Shown: positions 17,571-26,374 of the stretch, piece after piece
Layout of the letters: each line of letters opens with the position of its first letter
Position numbering within the stretch: position 1 is the stretch's first letter
Assembly (NCBI GenBank): GCA_964352625.1
Contig: CAYGSD010000003.1
Span: 248,001 to 312,000 of the forward strand
DNA: 64,000 nucleotides
Source of the DNA: JAAEPI01 sp964352625
Lineage (GTDB): Bacteria; Bacteroidota; Bacteroidia; Cytophagales; Cyclobacteriaceae
Direction: 5' to 3'
The notes under the pieces: model-generated
Databases searched by the model: none
Told to the model about the DNA's origin: nothing
The model's input: the letters and a program-made list of their open reading frames with translations, nothing else
Translations under genes and position numbers: made by a program

Positions 17571-18200
17571 CTACAGCTTCAGCTTGTAGCTCATATCCAC
17601 TATGTTGACGTACTTCTGCTTTGTCTCAAAATCATCACGCTTGTAAGCCAAACTCACCGAATGCATTTTATTGATTTTGTATGAAGTGCCTACTTCGTAC
17701 CTCATCTTGCGAAGGGTGTTTCCTTCCGTTTCCTGAAAGGCTTCCACAGAAATTTCAGGATTCAGTTTGAAGCCCTTGATGTCATACCCCAGGCTCAACT
17801 TATATCTCAGGAAATTGGCGCCACCGTCCTCATTGAAGTCTTTCAAATTGGTATATCTCAGGCGAGCACTAGGTTCCCAGCGGTCGATATCCACTTTTCC
17901 GGTAATGTCAAAAGCCATTCGATTGGAGTTTGCCCAGCCGTTTTTGGTGGTTTCTTTGGTGTACCGATGAATGACCTCAAGGCTTAGATACTTCAGGGGC
18001 TTATACCCAAAACTGGTTTCGATTATTCTTTTCTCTAGCTCAGAGTCGGAAGTTCGGAGCTGCGGCTCCAGTGCTATTTCAAACTTCTCGCCGAGATTTT
18101 TTTGGATTTTAACTGATGCCCATGTGGCTCCTTCTGTTTGAGCACTTGCTCTGAAGAAAGAAATGAATAGAATGAGGGTGAGGAAGAAGAACCGCTTCAT
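17571..18200 (-). CDS. DUF2490 family outer-membrane protein
   Basis: A 209-residue exported protein with signal peptide (MKRFFFLTLILFISFFRASAQ). The rest consists of regularly spaced amphipathic strands ending in DMSYKLKL. EPQLRTSD near the start and a two-residue periodicity fit DUF2490, a porin-like barrel family. It lies 3 bp downstream of the DUF4956 membrane protein, so the two are one transcript. Role unknown. Confidence 0.75.
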   Translation of the reverse strand: MKRFFFLTLILFISFFRASAQTEGATWASVKIQKNLGEKFEIALEPQLRTSDSELEKRIIETSFGYKPLKYLSLEVIHRYTKETTKNGWANSNRMAFDITGKVDIDRWEPSARLRYTNLKDFNEDGGANFLRYKLSLGYDIKGFKLNPEISVEAFQETEGNTLRKMRYEVGTSYKINKMHSVSLAYKRDDFETKQKYVNIVDMSYKLKL

Positions 18201-18203
18201 ATC

Positions 18204-18836
18204 TTATTCCTTGATTTCCTGGCCGAGTTGAGAATTACTACCATCGTCATCAAAATAGACAGTGATGTTGGCGTGTCCCGAAGAATAATCAACTTTTGAT
18301 ATTTCGAATCTTGATATTTCTATCCCTGTCCTCACTTCAAGGTCAGCTAATAATTCTTTCTCTTTTGATTTGTGAATGTTTTCTATCACAGGGTATTTCA
18401 CTGAAAGTGAATAAAGCGTCTTGTGAGAAAAGAAATGCTCGAGAAGAAATAGCCCCGAAACAACGGAAACATTTACGATGATCAGTTCTACTTCCGATAC
18501 AGGATCGCTCGTAAGCGCATTGATGACCGAGATGCCAATGATCACGAACAGGTAGGTCATTTCCTTTATGGGAATCTGATAGGTGCGGTACCGAAGGATG
18601 GCGAAAATGGCAAAAAGACCAAGCGCGAAACCAAGTTCGAGTTTGACGTTTTCCAGAAGGTAACAAATGAAAAAAACGGTTAGGCCAATGGCTACATAGC
18701 TGAAATAAAAATCATGCTTGTGGTTACTTCTTACTTTCATAACCTTAATCAATAAGATCAGCGAGAGTGTATTAATGGCCAGTCGAATAGCGAGGTTTGT
18801 TAGAAATCCAGAATCTGAGGTGAAGAAGTCGTTCAT
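18204..18836 (-). CDS. DUF4956 family inner-membrane protein
   Basis: A 210-residue protein with an N-terminal stretch of about four to five membrane helices (residues 10-150) and a cytoplasmic C-terminal domain (about 155-210). The segment FALGLFAIFAILRYRTYQIPIKEM is the DUF4956 signature. In other genomes this family often accompanies VTC-like polyphosphate polymerase or CotH genes; neither is here, only a DUF2490 barrel 3 bp downstream. The start ATG at 18836 gives MNDFFTSDSG. Function not established. Confidence 0.82.
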   Translation of the reverse strand: MNDFFTSDSGFLTNLAIRLAINTLSLILLIKVMKVRSNHKHDFYFSYVAIGLTVFFICYLLENVKLELGFALGLFAIFAILRYRTYQIPIKEMTYLFVIIGISVINALTSDPVSEVELIIVNVSVVSGLFLLEHFFSHKTLYSLSVKYPVIENIHKSKEKELLADLEVRTGIEISRFEISKVDYSSGHANITVYFDDDGSNSQLGQEIKE

Positions 18837-18902
18837 GGTATGCTGAAGTAGTGGCGCAATTTATCCACCCCTGTTAACAATTAGGTTTTATTGAAGTGAT
18901 TT

Positions 18903-21362
18903 TTAGATAGGATCTACGTCAAAAACAACACTGACTCCCTTGAAGGGTTTTTGCTGATTGAGGTCATCGCGCAAGGTCCACATCAGTTCTTTCACGGCAC
19001 TCAGGCTCACGCCCGTCATTTCTATTTTCACCTGAATCTCCTTTATGTAAAGGTTTCTAAGACGATTGATGACCGGATCTACAGGTCCGTTTACACGGTC
19101 AGTGCCCAGATGCTGACGTAGGAGGTTGCCGAAGTAAACCGAACCTTCATTTACAATCTGAACATCCTTGTGCTTGAATATAACCCTGATCAGGCGAGCG
19201 AAAGGTGGATACTTAAATTCCTCTCGCTCCAAAATTTCAGAGTTATAAAATGGACGGTATTCTTCCCTCATTACTTTGAGCAAGACATCCTGGCTCGGAT
19301 CGGACGTTTGAATTAAGACCCGACCGTTTCCTGATTTCCGACCCGACCGTCCACTGACTTGGGTGATGAGCTGATAGGCTCGCTCGTGCGACCGGAAGTC
19401 AGGAAAATGAATAATTCTGTCAATGTCAAAAATGCCAACGAGGTTCACTTTATCAAAATCCAACCCCTTACTGACCATTTGAGTGCCAATTAAAATGTCG
19501 GTTTCACCTTCTTCAAATGCGGTGAGTATTCTGTCGTATGAATTCTTACTGCGGGTAGTATCCAAATCCATCCGTTGGATTTTAGCCTCTGGAAAAAACG
19601 GCTGAAGTTCATCCTCCAATTGTTCGGTTCCAAACCCAGAATGCTTAATGTGATTAAGTCCACACTCGGGGCATTCATGAGGCATGTAAATTCGATGGCC
19701 ACAGTAGTGACAGATCAATTGATTTTGAAACTGATGATAGGTGAGACTGACATCACAGTTTGGGCAACCCATCACATGACCACAATCGTCGCACGAGACG
19801 AAGGGTGCATACCCACGACGATTTTGGAAGAGAATGACTTGCTCGCTTTTCGCCAAAGCCTGACCAATTTCTTCTAACAAACCAACGGCGAATAAATTGG
19901 CTTTTAGCTCCTTTCGCTTGCGCACCTGCCGCATGTCTATGAGTTCTACTTTGGGCAGTTGCACCTCGCCAAACCGTGTGTCCAACTCCACCAACCCAAA
20001 TTTCCCATCTAGAGCTTTGTGAAAAGTTTCGATGGAAGGAGTAGCTGTTCCAAGCAGAGTTTTGGAATCATGCCGTGTGGATAGGTAAATGGCCGCATCG
20101 CGTGCATTGTACCGAGGTGCAGGGTCGAACTGCTTGTATGATGGTTCGTGCTCCTCATCAATGATCACTAGGCCGAGCTGGGAGAAGGGAAGGAAAACAG
20201 AACTTCGAACACCCACTACAAATTGATACTCACCTGACAGCACCTTTTGCCAAACTTCGACTCGCTCATTGTCAGAATACTGTGAATGGTAAACGCCAAA
20301 GCTGTTCCCAAAAACTCGCTGTAGGCGTTTGATGATTTGTGTGGTAAGGGCAATTTCAGGGAGCAGATACAGTACTTGAGTTCCTGCATCGAGAGCTTCC
20401 TGAATCATGGATATATATATCTCGGTTTTACCACTTCCGGTTATGCCTCTTAAAAGCACCGTCGATTGTGTTTCGAATTGCCTGTGGATTTCAGCTTTGG
20501 CAAGTTCTTGGAGCTGAGAGAGTTCAGGTATTTCTGCTTTGTCGGAAGTGATTTCAGGTAGTCGGGATACAACCTCATCCCATTCTTCGAGTACGCCTTT
20601 TTTGAGGAGAGTGGCTAAAGAAGAAGCGCTTGATTCTAAAGTCAGTTTTGATTTCAGTATTCCTTTTAGGTTCTTATTCTTGTTCTCAAGTGCCGGAACT
20701 TCCCTAAGGTAGGAGAGGAGAACGTCCTGCTGTTTTGGCTTTTTATCTAATTCAGAGAAAAGGGATTCGACTGCTTCTTCGTTTCGAAAGTCTTCTTTGA
20801 TTCTTACACGCTTGACATGCTTAGGGGAGTACTTGTCCTTTATTTTTGCAAAAAGATGTACAATGTTCCTATCAGCTAGTGATTTTACTAATGAATGAGG
20901 GTGCTTCAAACCGAGGAGATTACCGACCTCTTGCATGGACAACTCACGAGATTTCAAATGAGTTATCAATATTTCTTCTCGTTCCTTTTCAGGAATGACT
21001 GACCATTGTGATTCCGGATTAAGACAAACCATGGATTCGCTTGAGAGTTTCAGGCCAGCAGGGATTGCTGCATTCATCACTTCTCCAATGGTACACATGT
21101 AGTAGTTCGCTAGCCAACCAAAAAACTCAATCTGAATTTTGGTTACGATCGGGTATTCGTCCAATACCTCGATGATTTCTTTGGGACGGTCTATGGATGG
21201 GGTGTTGTTCTTGAGATTGGCCACAAGTCCTGTGTAAATTTTCTTGGGGCCGAATTGTACGATCACGCGTGACCCCACCTGCACTCTCACCCCCTCGGGT
21301 ATGGAGTAGGAGTAGGTTCGGGGAACAGGGATGGGAAGGATGATGTCGGCGTACAAACTCAA
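18903..21362 (-). CDS. priA: Primosomal protein N' (replication restart helicase PriA)
   Basis: Superfamily 2 helicase that reloads the replisome at stalled forks. The 819-residue protein has the N-terminal 3'-end-binding domain (MSLYADIILPIPVPRTYSY), Walker A GITGSGKTE at about 305-313, the DEEH box (LVIIDEEHEPSYKQ), and the cysteine-rich zinc module (CDDCGHVMGCPNC ... CHYCG ... CPECG). Helicase motif VI is seen as QVSGRSGR. The initiation codon is TTG at 21362; no in-frame ATG is close, and the conserved N-terminus begins here. Single gene, not visibly part of an operon. Confidence 0.96.
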   Translation of the reverse strand: MSLYADIILPIPVPRTYSYSIPEGVRVQVGSRVIVQFGPKKIYTGLVANLKNNTPSIDRPKEIIEVLDEYPIVTKIQIEFFGWLANYYMCTIGEVMNAAIPAGLKLSSESMVCLNPESQWSVIPEKEREEILITHLKSRELSMQEVGNLLGLKHPHSLVKSLADRNIVHLFAKIKDKYSPKHVKRVRIKEDFRNEEAVESLFSELDKKPKQQDVLLSYLREVPALENKNKNLKGILKSKLTLESSASSLATLLKKGVLEEWDEVVSRLPEITSDKAEIPELSQLQELAKAEIHRQFETQSTVLLRGITGSGKTEIYISMIQEALDAGTQVLYLLPEIALTTQIIKRLQRVFGNSFGVYHSQYSDNERVEVWQKVLSGEYQFVVGVRSSVFLPFSQLGLVIIDEEHEPSYKQFDPAPRYNARDAAIYLSTRHDSKTLLGTATPSIETFHKALDGKFGLVELDTRFGEVQLPKVELIDMRQVRKRKELKANLFAVGLLEEIGQALAKSEQVILFQNRRGYAPFVSCDDCGHVMGCPNCDVSLTYHQFQNQLICHYCGHRIYMPHECPECGLNHIKHSGFGTEQLEDELQPFFPEAKIQRMDLDTTRSKNSYDRILTAFEEGETDILIGTQMVSKGLDFDKVNLVGIFDIDRIIHFPDFRSHERAYQLITQVSGRSGRKSGNGRVLIQTSDPSQDVLLKVMREEYRPFYNSEILEREEFKYPPFARLIRVIFKHKDVQIVNEGSVYFGNLLRQHLGTDRVNGPVDPVINRLRNLYIKEIQVKIEMTGVSLSAVKELMWTLRDDLNQQKPFKGVSVVFDVDPI

Positions 21363-21420
21363 TTGATATTTCAGCGAAAATACATGGAATAGGTTTGCTT
21401 AGTTAGAGTGCTGCCAACAA

Positions 21421-21457
21421 AAGAAAAAGCCCATGACAATGTCATGGGCTTTTTCTT
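21421..21457 (-). terminator. Strong intrinsic terminator, possibly bidirectional
   Basis: A perfect 17-bp inverted repeat (arms 21421-21437 and 21441-21457) with a 3-nt loop. The GC core GCCCATGAC is flanked by A-rich and T-rich ends, so both strands give a hairpin followed by U residues. It lies 22 bp after the stop of the barrel gene at 21479, which it must serve, and upstream of priA. Confidence 0.9.
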
Positions 21458-21478
21458 CATTTTGAATGAATTTCTTCC

Positions 21479-22006
21479 TTAGAAACTGAATACTACACCT
21501 GCTTGAGCCACGATCTGGTTGAAGTCAATGTCTGAATCAAGTATTGATTGATACTTAACCTGTAAGTTAAGATTAAGGGCATCTCCTAATGGAAGCATAG
21601 TACCTGCTCCAATATTGTAAGCACCTTCATTTACAGAAACGCTTGCACCACCTCCTGAAGCTCTACTGCTGAAGCTGGCATAACCTGCTGTAGCATAAAA
21701 ACTTTCAACGAAATAGTATCGAGCATCGAAATTTAAACTTCCTCTTCCATAAGTCACGCCACCTTCTTTTACAGGAAGAAAATAGGTGAAACTGGGTGCA
21801 AGACTAAGGTTGTCAATCAAGAAATATTCGACACCCGCATTTACACCAAGACCGAATTTATCATCTCCTGTATCTGTGTCAACAGATGCCTTAGTTCCTC
21901 CAGCTAAACCCAAAGAAGCTCTGAAGTCACCTTGTGATTGGGCAGAAACTTCTGTACAAAGAAAAAGCCCAGCGGCTAGTACTGATAATAGAATACCTTT
22001 TTTCAT
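21479..22006 (-). CDS. Outer-membrane beta-barrel protein (OmpW/OmpA-barrel-like)
   Basis: A 175-residue porin-like barrel. Signal peptide MKKGILLSVLAAGLFLCTEVSAQ; mature part with alternating strands such as VNAGVEYFLIDNLSLAPSFTYFLP and a C-terminal AGVVFSF with terminal Phe, the outer-membrane insertion signal. I use the ATG at 22006 because the longer frame (to 22030) adds a non-signal extension. A Gly-rich loop (SRASGGGASVSV) may be extracellular. Independently transcribed and closed by a strong terminator, which suggests substantial expression. Function unknown. Confidence 0.82.
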   Translation of the reverse strand: MKKGILLSVLAAGLFLCTEVSAQSQGDFRASLGLAGGTKASVDTDTGDDKFGLGVNAGVEYFLIDNLSLAPSFTYFLPVKEGGVTYGRGSLNFDARYYFVESFYATAGYASFSSRASGGGASVSVNEGAYNIGAGTMLPLGDALNLNLQVKYQSILDSDIDFNQIVAQAGVVFSF

Positions 22007-22101
22007 AATAGTTAATTTGTTTGGTATCAAACTACGCTATTTTCATCGAAATGATCAAATATTTTACATCAATGGTGTGTAAAATTAATTGACTGCATAT
22101 T

Positions 22102-24159
22102 CTATTTTAATTGCTCTATCGCTCCTTGAACGTGGTTCACGGGCATTTTACAAGCTCGGTTAAAGCAAACGAAGATGGTGGTCTTTCCATCCTTAAGTGA
22201 CTTCTTTTGGAACATCGGGCGGTCATTTGGCTTAGCAGACGTGGCTACTACCTTAGCAGGCAAATAACTAGAATTAATTTCCTCTGCAAGCTCTTTATGA
22301 TCACGGCCTATAATGACTATCTCAGCGAAGTTGCTGCTCATCTGCAAGGCGAGTGAAGCCCAGTTTGAGAGATAGGCTGGTTCTTGCGGGATTAGCTTGA
22401 GCATCCGTCCTGTCATTTCCTTGGCCAGACTTTGGTACTTGTCATTGTAAATCAGTGTTCCCAATTCAAAGAGATTCCTAGCCATCATTGAGTTAGAGGA
22501 TGGTATGACATTGTCAAAGACTTCTTTCTTTCGAGCAATCAATTTCTCGGACTCATCTCCAGTGAAGTAGAAAAATCCTTCGGATTCATCATAGAAATTT
22601 TCAATGACATGCTGAGTAAGCCGATCCGCAATTTGGATGTACTCGTATTCGAAACTGGTTTGATAGTAGGCGATGAATCCCTGAATGACGGCTGCATAAT
22701 CTTCAAGAAAGCCTTCCATTTCAGAAGCTGGGAGTCTCCTCAATTCTCCATCCTTAATCAAGGATTTTAGAAACGCCGCACAGTCTTTGGCCAACTTCAG
22801 AAAGCCTGGATTTTGAGTGGCTTGATAAGCGTGACACAGGCCAGTTAAGGTCAATCCATTCCATCCAGCGATCAGCTTTGAATCCAATCCTGGGCGGATT
22901 CTTTTTTCTCTTTCAGCAAGAGCCGCCCGCTTGAATTTCACGATGGTTTCGTTTAGGGTATCAAGGGAAATATTAAACTGATCAGCTATCTCTTCGCTGG
23001 TCTTTTGTTTCCTGAGTACGTTCTTTCCTTCTTCCCAATTACCTTGTGAAATAACATCGAAATAGGCCTTCACGATTGCAGCGTCATCTTGCGCAATCTC
23101 TTCGATCTCCTCAATCGTCCATACATAGAATTTGCCCTCTTCACCTTCACTATCGGCATCCAGAGCAGCATAGAAACCTCCCGACTCGTCCAGCATTTCT
23201 CTTTCCAGCCAATCAATCGTTTCTTCAAGCACCAATTTGTACTTTTCACTTTTGGATATTTTGTAGCCATTAGCGTAGAGTGAAAGCAATTGGCCGTTAT
23301 CATACAGCATCTTTTCGAAATGCGGAACATGCCACTCAGCATCTACAGAATAGCGAGAGAAGCCACCACCAACATGGTCGTAGATGCCACCATCGGCCAT
23401 GCGATCCAGCGTAAAAAACAGATGCTCCTTGGCACCTTCATCCTTGGTTTTGTACGAGTAAATCGCCAGCATATCCCATATGGATGGCATAGGAAATTTT
23501 GGTGACTTATCGAGTCCACCATAGAGCGGATCGAAGCGCCTTTCCAAGGTCTGATATGTCGCAAGGGTTATTTCCTCACCAAATTCGAACCGGGTATTGG
23601 TGAGACCGTATTTGGCTAGGTCGGACTCGTCAATAGCGGCGGTGAATTGATCGGCCGACTCTTCTATTTTCTGCCTGTTTTCTTTGAAAGCCTGTGTGAT
23701 GCTTTGAAGCAATTTTTGCCAATTTTTTTTGGGAAAATAGGTGCCTCCGTAGAAGGGTTTTTGGTCAGGGGTGAGGAACACATTCAGAGGCCATCCTCCA
23801 TTCAGCCCCATCTTCTGTACCGCATCCATGTAAATCTGATCAATGTCAGGCCGTTCTTCTCGGTCAATTTTTATATTGATAAAATGCTCGTTCATGATGG
23901 CTGCAGTGGCAGTATCCTCAAAAGATTCGTGCGCCATCACATGGCACCAGTGGCATGATGAGTAGCCTATGCTGACCAAGATTGGTTTGTCCTCGCTTTG
24001 GGCTTTTGCCAAAGCTTCCTTTCCCCAAGGATACCAATCTACAGGGTTATCTGCGTGTTGTAGGAGATACGGGCTTGACGAATTGGCGAGTCGATTGGTC
24101 ATGGGCGATTCGGTTTGACAGGAGATGAGAAGGAAAAGTACGGGAATAATGCTGCGCAT
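22102..24159 (-). CDS. SPATA20/YyaL-like thioredoxin-domain (DUF255) lipoprotein
   Basis: A 685-residue protein of the DUF255 family. An N-terminal thioredoxin-like domain contains C69-H-W-C72 (SSCHWCHVMAHESF), followed by the conserved MNGGWP-like GLNGGWPLNVFLTP and a C-terminal (alpha/alpha)6 N-acylglucosamine-epimerase-like barrel. Unusually, the N-terminus is a lipoprotein signal (SIIPVLFLLISC, Cys14). I use ATG 24159; a TTG three bases upstream is in frame but unnecessary. The ATG shares a base with the stop of the upstream GSCFA gene (TGATG). Physiological role is not established. Confidence 0.88.
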   Translation of the reverse strand: MRSIIPVLFLLISCQTESPMTNRLANSSSPYLLQHADNPVDWYPWGKEALAKAQSEDKPILVSIGYSSCHWCHVMAHESFEDTATAAIMNEHFINIKIDREERPDIDQIYMDAVQKMGLNGGWPLNVFLTPDQKPFYGGTYFPKKNWQKLLQSITQAFKENRQKIEESADQFTAAIDESDLAKYGLTNTRFEFGEEITLATYQTLERRFDPLYGGLDKSPKFPMPSIWDMLAIYSYKTKDEGAKEHLFFTLDRMADGGIYDHVGGGFSRYSVDAEWHVPHFEKMLYDNGQLLSLYANGYKISKSEKYKLVLEETIDWLEREMLDESGGFYAALDADSEGEEGKFYVWTIEEIEEIAQDDAAIVKAYFDVISQGNWEEGKNVLRKQKTSEEIADQFNISLDTLNETIVKFKRAALAEREKRIRPGLDSKLIAGWNGLTLTGLCHAYQATQNPGFLKLAKDCAAFLKSLIKDGELRRLPASEMEGFLEDYAAVIQGFIAYYQTSFEYEYIQIADRLTQHVIENFYDESEGFFYFTGDESEKLIARKKEVFDNVIPSSNSMMARNLFELGTLIYNDKYQSLAKEMTGRMLKLIPQEPAYLSNWASLALQMSSNFAEIVIIGRDHKELAEEINSSYLPAKVVATSAKPNDRPMFQKKSLKDGKTTIFVCFNRACKMPVNHVQGAIEQLK

Positions 24160-25115
24160 CAAGTCAATTGCTTCTGGAGCAAAGATACCTCCTTTGAAAC
24201 GTCCACTTGTGAGCTCAACTTGTTGAGTTTATCAATCGTCGACTTGATGAATTTCTGATGTTCGGATGAAGCAGGAAGGAAGGGACGGTGATTCAAGGCT
24301 GCTCTGATCTGTGACCAATTCTCCACGAACTTGGAGGTATCAGCATCGAAATAGGTTTCACCGAATCGTCTCCAGATGTAGTCGATGGCTTCTTCGCTGG
24401 GATGTACTCGGTCTTTGGCATAAAAACGATAGTCACGTAATTCATCTATCATTATTTCATAAGCAGGAAAGTAGGTGATCCAATTGTTGCTTTTACTCAG
24501 CTCCTGTGATACCTCTGTTAGCCTGGCCTTACTGCGGTTGTTTTCAACTAATCCATCTCTAGTGTATCGAACAGGACTCACGGTGACTATAATGTTGAGT
24601 GATGGGTTTTGAGTTTTAAGCTGCTGAAATGCGAATGAAAGCGATTCAGTCATTGCTTCGATACTCAAGAGCTCTTTTGTGAACTCTGATTGCGACACCT
24701 TGTGACAATTCGCGACGAATTTTTGGGAGGACTTAAGACGATAGGCAAAAGCACTTCCAAGTGTAAGGATGAGCCAATCGGCCTTCTGAAGCGCTACTTT
24801 CAAGTCTTGCCTTTTGGAATTCAGAGTTTTTAGCAGTTCTTCTTTGTTCAGCGCTGAGACCTCACCGTGTGCCTGCCAGTGATAGAACACGCCTTTGTTC
24901 TCTAGGACACTCGATTCCTCTATTTCATCAGTAAGCAAATCACCCAGCGAGATGGGGTTGTAGATGGTGCCGAAGGAGTTTGAGAGAATGTTGAATTTAT
25001 GATCAGACAGCTTGGAACCGATGTTGTCCGCAAAGCATGAGCCCATAGAAACAATCGAGTCAGCTAGTGAGATTTTATCGTGTGATTCTGGAATTGGGAA
25101 GGAGAGGTGGAACAT
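24159..25115 (-). CDS. GSCFA family protein
   Basis: A 318-residue protein of the GSCFA family, a group of presumed SGNH-type esterases in Bacteroidota. The name-giving motif is GSCFADNIG at residues 25-33, with Ser26 the presumed nucleophile; a later KDRVHPSEEA block (about 240-249) would supply Asp/His. I use ATG 25115; the frame open to 25145 has only a TTG, and that region holds the upstream terminator. The stop overlaps the following SPATA20-like gene (TGATG). Substrate unknown. Confidence 0.85.
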   Translation of the reverse strand: MFHLSFPIPESHDKISLADSIVSMGSCFADNIGSKLSDHKFNILSNSFGTIYNPISLGDLLTDEIEESSVLENKGVFYHWQAHGEVSALNKEELLKTLNSKRQDLKVALQKADWLILTLGSAFAYRLKSSQKFVANCHKVSQSEFTKELLSIEAMTESLSFAFQQLKTQNPSLNIIVTVSPVRYTRDGLVENNRSKARLTEVSQELSKSNNWITYFPAYEIMIDELRDYRFYAKDRVHPSEEAIDYIWRRFGETYFDADTSKFVENWSQIRAALNHRPFLPASSEHQKFIKSTIDKLNKLSSQVDVSKEVSLLQKQLT

Positions 25116-25132
25116 CCTGTAAAATTGAACAT

Positions 25133-25163
25133 AAAAAAACCCCAACCAAAAAGCCGGGGTTTT
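25133..25163 (-). terminator. Intrinsic terminator of the rpsF-rpsR-rplI operon
   Basis: Read on the minus strand: AAAACCCC (25163-25156), a 12-nt loop, GGGGTTTT (25143-25136), then further T residues to 25133. It starts 20 bp after the rplI stop and ends 18 bp before the GSCFA ATG. It separates the ribosomal operon from the GSCFA/SPATA20 pair. Confidence 0.85.
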
Positions 25164-25182
25164 CCTAAATGAATTTATTGTC

Positions 25183-25623
25183 TTATTCAGCAGTCACATT
25201 CAGGGTGATTTCGTGCTGCACTTCTTTGTGAAGATCAATCTCCGCTTTGTGCTCACCAATTTCCTTGATATTGCCTACTGATATTTTCTTTCTGTCAATG
25301 TCGAAACCTTTCTCGCTCAACACTTCGGCCACTTGGATAGCAGTGATAGATCCGAAAATCTTGCCGCTTTCGCCCGCCTTAGTTTTGATCTCAATAGTAA
25401 GATCTCCCATTTTATCGGCAATTGCCTGTGCGTCACTTTTCAGCTTCTCAGCTTTGTGAGCCGCCTGACGAATGTCCTCATCGATTCTCTTACGATTAGA
25501 GTTGTTCGCCAGAATGGCAATCCCCTGAGGGATCAAATAGTTTCTTCCGTACCCCGGCTTTACCGATACTGTATCGTTTTTGTAGCCCAGTCCTTTGATG
25601 TCTTCTCTTAGTATTACTTCCAT
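25183..25623 (-). CDS. rplI: 50S ribosomal protein bL9
   Basis: Two-domain protein of the large subunit near the L1 stalk. N-terminal domain MEVILREDIKGLGYKNDTVSVKPGYGRNYLIPQG is nearly canonical; a connecting helix (about 45-80) and C-terminal RNA-binding domain (GKIFGSITA..., about 85-146) follow. Length 146 is normal. Last gene of the rpsF-rpsR-rplI operon, 7 bp after rpsR, and followed by a terminator. Confidence 0.97.
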   Translation of the reverse strand: MEVILREDIKGLGYKNDTVSVKPGYGRNYLIPQGIAILANNSNRKRIDEDIRQAAHKAEKLKSDAQAIADKMGDLTIEIKTKAGESGKIFGSITAIQVAEVLSEKGFDIDRKKISVGNIKEIGEHKAEIDLHKEVQHEITLNVTAE

Positions 25624-25630
25624 GTTCGTC

Positions 25631-25882
25631 TTACTTTAAAGAGTCCCCAACATAAGGTAGGATAGCAAGATGTCTCGCTCTCTTGATTGCTTGTGACACC
25701 TTTCGCTGATACTTCAGACTAGTGCCGGTGATTCGTCGAGGAAGGATTTTTCCTTGCTCATTGATAAGCTTCAAAAGGAAATCAGGCTCTTTGTAATCGA
25801 TGTACTTGATTCCGCTTTTCTGAAAACGGCAGTATTTTTCCTGCGTTTGTTCTCTGTTAATGGGTTCGTTCTGAAGTGTCAT
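25631..25882 (-). CDS. rpsR: 30S ribosomal protein bS18
   Basis: Small-subunit protein binding next to bS6 on the platform. The 83-residue sequence has the family core IKYIDYKEPDFLLKLINEQGKILPRRITGTSLKYQ, followed by the basic C-terminal helix QRKVSQAIKRARHLAILP. The start overlaps the rpsF stop by 4 bp. No CXXC zinc motif. Confidence 0.97.
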   Translation of the reverse strand: MTLQNEPINREQTQEKYCRFQKSGIKYIDYKEPDFLLKLINEQGKILPRRITGTSLKYQRKVSQAIKRARHLAILPYVGDSLK

Positions 25883-26250
25883 GCTTTTACTTCTTCTTTT
25901 GTTTCAGTTTCCTTTTTCTTTTTGAATGCGCCACTTCTTCGCTTCTCATTGTAAGCAAGTGCGTGCTTGTCAAGAGATACCGTAAGGAATCTCATAACTT
26001 TCTCATCTCGTCTGTACTCGGTTTCGAGTTTCGTGATGACATCTCCTTCTGCGCTGAATTCAATAAGCTGGTAAAAGCCAGTCGTTTTGTGATCGATAGG
26101 GTAGGCCAGCTTTCGCAAGCCCCAGTTCTCTTCGTTCACAATCTTTGCCCCACCATCGGTGAGTACACTTCTGAATTTGGCGACAGCATCCTTCATCTGA
26201 ACGTCAGACAAAACGGGAGTTAAAATGAATACCGTCTCGTAATTTTTCAT
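25879..26250 (-). CDS. rpsF: 30S ribosomal protein bS6
   Basis: Small-subunit protein that pairs with bS18. Ferredoxin-like fold with N-terminus MKNYETVFILTPVLSD and the motif WGLRKLAYPIDHKTTGFYQLIEF. The 123 residues end in a charged tail (FKKKKETETKEEVKA) that lacks the terminal Glu-Glu modified by RimK in E. coli; this bears on the RimK homologue at 41596. First gene of rpsF-rpsR-rplI. Confidence 0.97.
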   Translation of the reverse strand: MKNYETVFILTPVLSDVQMKDAVAKFRSVLTDGGAKIVNEENWGLRKLAYPIDHKTTGFYQLIEFSAEGDVITKLETEYRRDEKVMRFLTVSLDKHALAYNEKRRSGAFKKKKETETKEEVKA

Positions 26251-26302
26251 TTAAATAATTGGTTTTTAAAAATGAGCTGCGAAGTTAGATAGAATAGTTT
26301 AA

Positions 26303-26358
26303 AGTTCATAGCTGTTAGTTCACAGTTGTTAGTCCATAGTCGATAGACTTATAGGCAC
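26303..26358. repeat. Degenerate 14-nt tandem repeat between rpsF and the coiled-coil gene
   Basis: Three consecutive 14-nt units (26303-26316 AGTTCATAGCTGTT, 26317-26330 AGTTCACAGTTGTT, 26331-26344 AGTCCATAGTCGAT) share AGTYCAYAG at the same phase; a weaker fourth unit follows. It lies in the 121 bp between the rpsF start and the stop of the next gene. Its role is unknown. Confidence 0.6.
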
Positions 26359-26374
26359 TACCGACTATCGACTA
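26337..26374. repeat. Inverted repeat overlapping the stop of the coiled-coil gene
   Basis: Arms TAGTCGATAG (26337-26346) and CTATCGACTA (26365-26374) are perfect 10-bp complements with an 18-nt spacer. The right arm contains the stop codon of the gene at 26372-27313. The hairpin has no T-run on the minus strand, so terminator function is doubtful; it may protect the mRNA end or be part of a dispersed repeat. Confidence 0.5.
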
